Of a DNA stretch of 64,000 nt, positions 57,272 through 64,000 are shown one piece after another. A program made the position numbers and the translations under genes. Source of the DNA: an uncultured Clostridium sp. (GTDB lineage Bacteria > Bacillota > Clostridia > TANB77 > CAG-508). Numbering within the stretch: position 1 is the stretch's first letter; every line of letters begins with the position of its first letter. Under the pieces are notes generated by a model, which ran no database searches, was not told the origin of the DNA, and saw only the letters and a list, made by a program, of their open reading frames with translations. The stretch spans positions 24,482 to 88,481 of the forward strand of contig CANBES010000003.1 in NCBI GenBank assembly GCA_947367845.1, written 5' to 3'.

Positions 57272-58471
57272 TTATTTTGCCATTTCTATTGCTTTTTGTA
57301 GTTGTGTATCTTCATTTTCTTTTACATTTAATACATTTGTTACTGTTTCAGGTAATTCTACCTTTTCGTCTGGTTCTATACCTATCTTGTTTATCTTAGT
57401 TCTATTTGGTGTTAGATATTCTTCTGATGTTATTTTTAATCCACTTCCATCTATTAATTGCATTAATTTTTGTATTACACCTTTTCCAAATGTTGTTGTT
57501 CCTACCGTTTTTGCTTTTCCATTGTCTTTTAATGCTCCAGCAAGTATCTCTGATGAGCTTGCTGTGTTTTCGTTCGTTAGTATAACAACTGGAATTTTAA
57601 TTATTGGTTCATTTTTTGATTTTTCAACTTCTTCCTTGTTATTTTTGTCTACTTCATATAATATTACTTGGTCTTTTTCTAGTATAAAATCCGCTATCTT
57701 TAGAGCCTCATCAACTATTCCACCACCATTATTTCTTAGATCGATTATTAGTGATTTTATTCCTTGCTTTTCTAATTCTTGGTATTTACTTTTAAAGTCT
57801 TCAGCTGTTCCTTCATCAAATGATGAGAATTCTATATATCCAATATTATTTTGAATTACTTTTCCTTCTACTGGGTTTACTTTTATATGTTCTCTTGTTA
57901 ATTCAAATTTCTTAGTTTCTGTGCCTCTTAATATTTCTATTTCTACTTTTGAACCTTCCTCACCTTTTATTTTTGATGATGCTGTTGTCATATCATCTGC
58001 TGAGTATTGTTCACCATTTACTGATATTATTAAGTCTCCTGGTAATATTCCTGCTTTTTCTGCTGGTCCGCCTTTTATTGGTGCTAATACCATTATCTTG
58101 TCTACCTCAGTGTTTTTTACCATATATATACCTATTCCAACGAAATTTCCTGTTGCGTCCTCCATATAGTCTTTCATTTCTTCTTTTGATATATATTCAG
58201 TGTATGGGTCGTCTAGTGCTTCTATGTAGCCTTTAATCGCACCTTCTTTTAATTTTTCTTCATCAACTTCACCTAAAAAGTCTTTATCAATTATGGCTTT
58301 AAACTTACTTAATGTTGTTGATATTTCGTCATTACCACCAACTATTGTAATTTTGTTATTTTTGCTAAAATATTGATACATTCCAATTGAAGTTAGTAAA
58401 AACGTTATAAATGCAACTAGTGCGACTAGCATGATTATTTTGTAGACTTTAAATCTTTTCTTTTCTTCCAT
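57272..58471 (-). CDS. ctpA: S41 family C-terminal processing peptidase
   Basis: A 399-residue exported serine protease: membrane helix (about 12-32), PDZ domain (about 105-190, GGPAEKAGILPGDLIISVNG) and S41 domain with NTASSSEILAGAL (catalytic Ser) and GTTTFGKGVIQ (catalytic Lys). CtpA-like proteases process or degrade wall hydrolases. The gene follows the three M23 genes and ftsEX, so control of these is plausible. Confidence 0.94.
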   Translation of the reverse strand: MEEKKRFKVYKIIMLVALVAFITFLLTSIGMYQYFSKNNKITIVGGNDEISTTLSKFKAIIDKDFLGEVDEEKLKEGAIKGYIEALDDPYTEYISKEEMKDYMEDATGNFVGIGIYMVKNTEVDKIMVLAPIKGGPAEKAGILPGDLIISVNGEQYSADDMTTASSKIKGEEGSKVEIEILRGTETKKFELTREHIKVNPVEGKVIQNNIGYIEFSSFDEGTAEDFKSKYQELEKQGIKSLIIDLRNNGGGIVDEALKIADFILEKDQVILYEVDKNNKEEVEKSKNEPIIKIPVVILTNENTASSSEILAGALKDNGKAKTVGTTTFGKGVIQKLMQLIDGSGLKITSEEYLTPNRTKINKIGIEPDEKVELPETVTNVLNVKENEDTQLQKAIEMAK

Positions 58472-58495
58472 GATGTTCCTCCAAACCTATAAACT

Positions 58496-58515
58496 GGGCG
58501 GAACTCTCCGCCCAT
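58496..58515. terminator. GC-rich hairpin between ctpA and the first M23 gene
   Basis: TGGGCGG and CCGCCCA form a stem in the short gap; may attenuate read-through into ctpA. Confidence 0.55.
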
Positions 58516-58552
58516 ATATTTTTATTATATGTACTTTGCTTTTCATTAATTA

Positions 58553-59782
58553 CTATGGTATGTAATTAGCTGGATTTACTGGTTTTCCATTTACCCAAAC
58601 TTCAACATGTAAATGTGTTCCGCCTAACGGATTACTTGGTGATGGTCTAGGTCTAACATTCCCTGTATTTCCCACACTCATTATTTGTTGACCTTGTGAA
58701 ACTTTTTGCCCTTTTGATACTAATCTTGAACCTGGTTTTCCGTGAGCATATAATGTCATAGTTCCGTCTTGGTGATCAATTATAATATATTCTCCATAAC
58801 TAGAATATGAACCTACATAATTTCCGTCTGAACCATAATTTGGTATTCCACCTGTTTTAGTTGTCGAAGTAAGTACCACTCCACTTTTAGCTGCTAAAAC
58901 TGCTTTACCATACATATTGCTTCCACTATAATCGGCTCCTGTATGTCCTGCATATCCATACCAACCACATGTAATACTATATCCAGGTATCGGTCTTATA
59001 AAACCTGAAGCACTTGGGTTTGCTGGGTTTGCACTTGTTCCACCTGTTGGTTTTGAATTGTTTTGATACTTTTTAACTGCTTCTTCTATTTCTTTTCTAA
59101 TTGTTGCTTTGTCTGCTTCAAATTTGTCTAATTCTGCTTGTGTTTCTTTTTCTTCTTCTGATAATTGCTCAACTTGTGCATTTTTCTCATTTTTAGCATT
59201 TCTTAATTGATTTGTAATTCCTTGTTTGCTTGCTTTTGTAGTATCAAGTTCTTTTTTGCTCGCTTCAATTTTTTCTTTAGCTTGTTTTATTTCTTCTTTT
59301 TGTCTCTTTATATCTTCTAATAATTCTGTATCTGCACTTAATAGTTCTGTAACAAAATAATATTTAGATATAAAATCCATTATTCCATTAGAAGATAATA
59401 AAACGTCTAAAAATGATGTTTCACCTTGTTCCTGTGTTGCAACTAGTCTTGCTTCCATTAGTTTTTCTTGTTTATCAAAATCTTCTTGAGCTTTATCTAG
59501 CTTTGCTTTTTCTTCTTGTAATTTTGAGTTCATTTCTGAAATTTTAATGTCTAGTTCGTCAATTTGTTTTTGATATTCAGAAATTTGTGTGTTTAGCTTT
59601 TCTACTTCTTCTAATTTGTTACTTTTTTCTTCTTTTATGTTATTTAATTCATCTTTCTTTTCTTCTATTTGTTTATTGATATTATTTAGGTCGTTTTGTG
59701 TAGCTGCAATTACTACTGTATTTTGTACTAACATTATTGCTACAATTATTGCTCCTAATATTTTTATACTTAACTTTCTCAT
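58553..59782 (-). CDS. Coiled-coil M23 peptidase, paralogue 1
   Basis: A 409-residue PcsB/EnvC-like wall hydrolase: signal peptide (about 1-28), long coiled coil (about 30-255), Pro/Asn/Ser linker and M23 domain with HTGADY, YAHGKPG and HLHVEV (zinc ligands). Third of three tandem paralogues in transcription order after ftsEX, whose complex activates such proteins at the septum in other bacteria. Confidence 0.92.
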   Translation of the reverse strand: MRKLSIKILGAIIVAIMLVQNTVVIAATQNDLNNINKQIEEKKDELNNIKEEKSNKLEEVEKLNTQISEYQKQIDELDIKISEMNSKLQEEKAKLDKAQEDFDKQEKLMEARLVATQEQGETSFLDVLLSSNGIMDFISKYYFVTELLSADTELLEDIKRQKEEIKQAKEKIEASKKELDTTKASKQGITNQLRNAKNEKNAQVEQLSEEEKETQAELDKFEADKATIRKEIEEAVKKYQNNSKPTGGTSANPANPSASGFIRPIPGYSITCGWYGYAGHTGADYSGSNMYGKAVLAAKSGVVLTSTTKTGGIPNYGSDGNYVGSYSSYGEYIIIDHQDGTMTLYAHGKPGSRLVSKGQKVSQGQQIMSVGNTGNVRPRPSPSNPLGGTHLHVEVWVNGKPVNPANYIP

Positions 59783-59795
59783 AAATTCCTTCCAA

Positions 59796-61034
59796 TTATC
59801 TTATAAGTCCTGCTAAATATGGCCTTGGATCTACTCTATTATTCCAGCCACCAGAACCTGTTCTTACTTCAAAATGTAAATGTGGTCCTGTTGAATTTCC
59901 TGTTGTTCCAACACTCATTATTTGTTGACCTTGCTTTACATAGTCACCTTTATTTACTCGTCTAGAACCATTTTGTCCATGCGCATATAAAGTATATAAT
60001 CCATTACTATGCATTATTATTATGTAGTTTCCATAACTTCTATCTCCTAAGTTTTCTGATATCATTACAACTCCATCTGCTACTGCATATATTGGTTGAC
60101 CATTTATTCCACCTGAGCCAAAGTCAATTGCTCCATGGTATTGTCCACTTGAATAATACATTCCTGTTGTTACTGTATTATATGCTACTGGAAGTGGACA
60201 AATAAATCCTGACGCATTTGGTGTAACGCTTGATGTACTTCCACTGCTTGATGGTTTGTTTTGATTTTGTTGCTGTTGCTTTATTTGTTCTTCTAATCTT
60301 CTTTGTGCTTCAGCTCTTTCTTGTTCTATTTTTTTGTCAATTGCTTTATTTTCTTGTGCTAACTCATCAATTTGTTGTTGTATTTTTTGTTCATCTTCTG
60401 CTAGTCTTGCAACTTGTTGGTCTTTTGTGCTCTTAGCAGCTTTTAATTGTACAGATACACCTTGTTTACTTGCTTTTGCAGTATCTAGCTCTTTTTTACT
60501 TGCTTCTAATTTTTCTTTTGCTTGTTGTATTTCTTCTTTTTGCTTTTTAATTCCTTCTAATAGTTCTGTATCAGCACTTGCTAGCTCTGTAACAAAGTAG
60601 TATCTTGATATTAAATCCACTATATTTTCCGATGATAGTAAAACATCTAATAGTGATGTATCACCTTGTTCTTGAACTGCAATCAATCTAGCTTCCATTA
60701 GCTTCTCTTGTTTATCAAAATCTTCTTGTGCTTTATTTAATGTAGTTTCTGCGTCTTCTATTTGACTGTTCAAGTCTTCTATTTGCCCATCTAATTCTGC
60801 TATCTGATTTTCATAATTCTCTATTTTCGCAGAAATATCTTCTACTTCTTTTACTGTTTGGTTTTTTTGTGCTGTTATTTCATCTTTTTCATTTTGTGCA
60901 TCTTTAATTTTTTGTTCATTCTCTTTCTGCTGGCTTTGCAATTGAGCTTCACTCACTGCAAATGCCACCGTACTTTGAAACAACATAATTGTTGCAACTA
61001 TTATTCCTAATATTTTTACAACTACTTTTTTCAT
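59796..61034 (-). CDS. Coiled-coil M23 peptidase, paralogue 2
   Basis: A 412-residue sister of paralogue 1 (shared EDFDKQEKLMEARLIAVQEQ block), with signal peptide, coiled coil (about 30-265), Ser/Asn linker and M23 domain (YHGAIDFGSG, YAHGQNG, HLHFEV). Gene gap of 13 bases to paralogue 1. Confidence 0.92.
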   Translation of the reverse strand: MKKVVVKILGIIVATIMLFQSTVAFAVSEAQLQSQQKENEQKIKDAQNEKDEITAQKNQTVKEVEDISAKIENYENQIAELDGQIEDLNSQIEDAETTLNKAQEDFDKQEKLMEARLIAVQEQGDTSLLDVLLSSENIVDLISRYYFVTELASADTELLEGIKKQKEEIQQAKEKLEASKKELDTAKASKQGVSVQLKAAKSTKDQQVARLAEDEQKIQQQIDELAQENKAIDKKIEQERAEAQRRLEEQIKQQQQNQNKPSSSGSTSSVTPNASGFICPLPVAYNTVTTGMYYSSGQYHGAIDFGSGGINGQPIYAVADGVVMISENLGDRSYGNYIIIMHSNGLYTLYAHGQNGSRRVNKGDYVKQGQQIMSVGTTGNSTGPHLHFEVRTGSGGWNNRVDPRPYLAGLIR

Positions 61035-61044
61035 ATGTTCCTCC

Positions 61045-62223
61045 TTATTCTGGAATTAATCCATTAGTGATATATGGTAATGGGTTTGTTACAACTCCAT
61101 TTAACCTCACTTCAAAGTGTGCATGTGGTCCTGTTGAATACCCTGTTGAGCCGACTTTTAATACTGTGTCTCCTTTTTTTACTGTTTGTCCAACTGTTAC
61201 TAACATTTCTGAGCCATGTGCGTATAATGTTGATACTCCGCCACCATGGTCTATTATGACCATATTTCCATATCCTTTATTGAACTCTGCTTTTGTTACT
61301 ATTCCGTCATTTGCAGCTATAAAGTTCGCTCCTAATGGCGCTCCAATGTCAACTCCTGTATGTAATGCTGTATAGTGTAATACTGGGTGGTATCTAGTTC
61401 CATAGTTTGATGTAATTCTTGTGTAGCCTGGTGTTGGCCAAGCTAATTCTCCACCTATATATTCTGTGTCAATTCCTTCTAATGCTTCTTTTAGTATTTG
61501 GCTGTTAATTTCAGCAAATCTTGAATTGAATTCATCAATTTGTGTTTGTAGTTCTTTTTCTTCGTCTGATAGTTTTGATATAAAGTTCTCTCTTACTGTT
61601 TTTGTATTTTCTAGTATTTTAGCTGTTCTTGTTTGATTTGCTTTCATATCAGCTAGTTGTTTTTCTGTGTTTTCTAATGTCTTCTTGCTTAATTCTATTT
61701 TATCTCTTTTTTGTTTCATTTCTTCTAGTAATTCAGATTCATATGTTGCAAGTTCTTTTACTAGAAAATAGTTTGATAAAAATTCTGATATACTTTTAGA
61801 TGTTAAAATAACGTCTAAATATTGTATTTCGCTTGATTCATATGCTGCAATTAATCTATTATCTAACAATTCTTTTTGTTTATCGTAATTTTCTTCAGCT
61901 ATTTTTAATTCAGCTTCAACATTTTCCATATTTTTTTGTAACTCTATTATCTTATTGTTTAGTTCGTCTAGTTGTTGTTGCGAATTTGCAATAGTTCCGT
62001 CTAATTTATCAACTTGCTGTAAGTTTTCTGATAATTCAGTTTGAACCTCGTCCAACCTGCCAGTTGTATCATTTAGTTGGGTTTGCAGTTCTTCTCTTTG
62101 AGTCTGCAAATTTTTTGGCTCTGTTTGTTCGTTCTGTTCTTCTTCATTTTCTGCATTTACATATGTAATAATGCTTGAGCTACAAATTACAAAAGCTAAA
62201 ATGGCAAATATAAATTTACGCAT
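61045..62223 (-). CDS. Coiled-coil M23 peptidase, paralogue 3
   Basis: A 392-residue protein: signal peptide (about 1-24), coiled coil (about 30-255) and M23 domain (HTGVDIGAP, YAHGSEM, HAHFEV). More divergent than the other two. It starts 10 bases after the recoded ftsX stop with AAGGAG before the ATG, which fits an FtsX-hydrolase pair. Confidence 0.92.
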   Translation of the reverse strand: MRKFIFAILAFVICSSSIITYVNAENEEEQNEQTEPKNLQTQREELQTQLNDTTGRLDEVQTELSENLQQVDKLDGTIANSQQQLDELNNKIIELQKNMENVEAELKIAEENYDKQKELLDNRLIAAYESSEIQYLDVILTSKSISEFLSNYFLVKELATYESELLEEMKQKRDKIELSKKTLENTEKQLADMKANQTRTAKILENTKTVRENFISKLSDEEKELQTQIDEFNSRFAEINSQILKEALEGIDTEYIGGELAWPTPGYTRITSNYGTRYHPVLHYTALHTGVDIGAPLGANFIAANDGIVTKAEFNKGYGNMVIIDHGGGVSTLYAHGSEMLVTVGQTVKKGDTVLKVGSTGYSTGPHAHFEVRLNGVVTNPLPYITNGLIPE

Positions 62224-62233
62224 CTTTTCTCCT

Positions 62234-63137
62234 TTATACTTTTAAATATTTTCTCATAGAAATAACACTTCCGCAAAGCTCCTATTCCAATTCCTAGTAG
62301 CATATAAACAAATATTATAGAGCTAAACATATCACTAAATCCTATTAAACTCATATTTATTGTTTGCATAAATGGTGAGTTTACTAATTGTCTTGCAATT
62401 AAGCTATACGCTAATCCTATTAATATGATTGAAATAATGCTTGCAAACATTCCAATTATCATACCTTCCACAATAAATGGCCATCTTATAAAACCATTTG
62501 TCGCTCCTACGTATTTCATAATTGATATTTCTTTTCTTCTTGCGTGTACTGTAAGTTTGATTGTATTTGCTATAATAAATACTGATATTATTACTAATAG
62601 AAGTAATATCACTCCTGTTACTATCTTTACTCCATTTGCTAATTTTATCAATGCTTCAACAGTTTGGTCACTACTTGTTATTTTGCTTACCATATCAAAT
62701 GTATTTATTTGAGTTTGTACTTCTTTGCTTTTATTTAAGTCTGTAAGATTTACTACGTACGAATCTTTAAATATATTGTTTTCTCCGTCATATTGCTCTA
62801 ATAATTCACTTCCATATTTCTCTTTCATTTGTGATAAAGCTTCTTCTTTTGACACATATTCGATAGTACTTACTCCATCTATCTTTCTTATCTTATCTGC
62901 CAATTCATCCATTTGTTCTTGTGTCGCTTGTTTTTCTACAAATACTTGGATTCCTTGAATTGATTCGATTTCTTTTACAAAATGATTGATGTTTTCTCCA
63001 AGTATTAAAAATATTCCAAATATTATCATAGTCGCACACATTATCATCAATGATGCACCTGTTGATTTTTTGTTTTTAAATACGTTACTAAATCCTTCTC
63101 CTATAAAATAACCTAATCTACTATATTTCAAAATCAT
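62234..63137 (-). CDS. ftsX: Cell division protein FtsX, needs one +1 shift at its end
   Basis: FtsX is the membrane part of the FtsEX complex that controls septal wall hydrolases. One helix at about 35-52, a large extracytoplasmic domain (about 55-170), then three helices. In the starting frame the last helix (GIGIGAL) meets CGG at 62271-62273 and runs into nonsense that overlaps the next gene. A +1 shift gives GSVISMRKYLKV and a stop ten bases before the M23 gene, the normal FtsX end; total about 300 residues. The start is taken at 63137 (AAGGTGG upstream), overlapping ftsE by 17 bases; the frame opens six codons earlier. Confidence 0.92.
62270..62273 (-). other. +1 recoding site CGGA (ftsX)
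   Basis: Frame 0 reads GCT TTG CGG AAG TGT. Skipping the C gives TTG GGA AGT GTT ATT TCT ATG AGA and ends cleanly at TAA. Confidence 0.88.
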
Positions 63138-63807
63138 AACCACCTTTTTTATCATCTCTTACTATTTCGCCCTTGCTGATATGAATAACCCTTTTCTTCA
63201 TTTGGTCAACAATATCTTTGGCATGTGTTGCTACTACTACTGTTGTTCCTCTCATATTGATATCATTTAATAAATTCATAATATCCCATGCTGTATCAGG
63301 GTCTAAGTTTCCTGTTGGTTCGTCTGCTATTAACATTGATGGATTATTTACTAAAGCTCTTGCTAACGCAACTCTTTGTTGCTCTCCACCAGATAATTCA
63401 TTTGGATACATTTTTGCTTTTCCACTTAATCCTACTAGTGATAACACCATTGGTACTTGTCTTCTTATATGTCTTGGAGTTGCCCTTACTATATACATTG
63501 CATATGCTACATTATCATACACTGTTTTATCTGGCAATAATCTGAAATCTTGGAAAACGACTCCCATACTTCTTCTTAAATATGGCACTCTATTTTGCTT
63601 TAAAAATGTTGTATCTTTTCCATTTATTATAATGTGTCCTGATGTTGGTTCTTCTTCTTTTAATATTAGTTTTATTAATGTAGATTTTCCACTTCCTGAT
63701 GAACCTACTAAGAATGCAAATTCCCCTTTATTTATAACAAAATTAGCATTTTTTACAGCTTTTGTTCCTGTATCATATGTCTTTGCTACATTTCTAAATT
63801 CTATCAT
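63121..63807 (-). CDS. ftsE: Cell division ATP-binding protein FtsE
   Basis: A 228-residue ABC ATPase: GSSGSGKST (Walker A), LSGGEQQR (signature), LIADEPTGNLD (Walker B) and a switch His (ATHAKD). It partners FtsX in the same operon. Confidence 0.96.
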   Translation of the reverse strand: MIEFRNVAKTYDTGTKAVKNANFVINKGEFAFLVGSSGSGKSTLIKLILKEEEPTSGHIIINGKDTTFLKQNRVPYLRRSMGVVFQDFRLLPDKTVYDNVAYAMYIVRATPRHIRRQVPMVLSLVGLSGKAKMYPNELSGGEQQRVALARALVNNPSMLIADEPTGNLDPDTAWDIMNLLNDINMRGTTVVVATHAKDIVDQMKKRVIHISKGEIVRDDKKGGYDFEI

Positions 63808-63930
63808 TTTCGTACTCCTTACTTTTCCTTTTATAAAATATTTTACATACTATTTCTATTCTATCTAATCATATCAATAAAGTTGTTTTTTTGCAATACT
63901 TTGTCGTAAAAAAAAGTTGGAAAATTTTAA

Positions 63931-64000
63931 TGTATTTGGGGACGGAGCAAAAAAAAAAAGATAAAAAAAACCATGTTTTTTTTGTCCGTACCCAAAAACA
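63931..64000. repeat. R1 repeat (GGAGCAAAA form) at the window end
   Basis: TTTGGGGACGGAGCAAAA and a degenerate inverted arm (TTGTCCGTACCC) after a poly-A tract; probably the hairpin form seen at 39.4 kb. Confidence 0.65.

Overview
The window looks like a chromosomal segment of an AT-rich, spore-forming, low-GC Gram-positive bacterium (Bacillota, most likely an uncultivated anaerobic Clostridia lineage). It carries spoIIE, CotF-type coat genes and whiA, plus a rod-shape and division core (mreBCD, PBP2, minC, ftsEX) and housekeeping genes with clostridial features. Nearly all genes lie on the minus strand. I cannot name a genus from the sequence alone.

Layout. 0.2-9.7 kb: a YabE-like 3D-domain protein, lemA, htpX, tatD, acpS, an unknown membrane protein, a WG-repeat protein and spoIIE. 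10-35 kb: three consecutive two-gene units (B then A) of giant surface proteins. A proteins are SdrD_B/Cna_B isopeptide-type adhesins ending in PxTG sorting signals; B proteins are DUF11-like/SdrD_B proteins ending in a different TG-membrane motif. Each unit has a TTGAAA promoter upstream of B and a terminator after A; the middle unit is fused. 35-42.4 kb: two unknown plus-strand genes, then minC, mrdA, mreD, mreC, mreB, radC and a DUF4321 gene (listed in coordinate order; transcription runs from DUF4321 to minC). 42.6-53.4 kb: mecA, an M23 peptidase, two coat genes, an Rpn-family gene, whiA, prmC, ftsH, a DUF1189 gene, alr, femX and tRNA-Gly(UCC). 53.5-64 kb: pyrG, deoD, greA, pgsA, ctpA, three tandem coiled-coil M23 hydrolases, ftsX and ftsE.

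Main discovery. Seven loci (an unknown gene, surface protein A2 twice, minC, mreB, prmC, alr, ftsX) are interrupted by a +1 frame change. At all eight sites the last in-frame codon is CGG followed by A. Skipping the C (or reading CGGA as a four-base codon) restores a normal full-length protein, for example the MreB GRTP segment, the FtsX C-terminus and the PrmC N-terminus. In a by-eye scan of all coding regions I found no CGG codon used as an ordinary sense codon, while the same four letters CGGA are very common across codon boundaries (AAC GGA, GAC GGA) and cause no frame change. This points to systematic +1 recoding or quadruplet decoding at an unassigned CGG codon, rather than pseudogenes or random sequencing error.

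Other structure: two families of short inverted repeats (a GGGACGGACC/GGTCCGTCCC REP-like family in about ten places and a TTTTTGGGACAG family in four) are scattered between and sometimes inside genes, and have created spurious N-terminal extensions of tatD, whiA and mreD. A 19-bp perfect inverted repeat with a structured-looking loop lies between ftsH and prmC.
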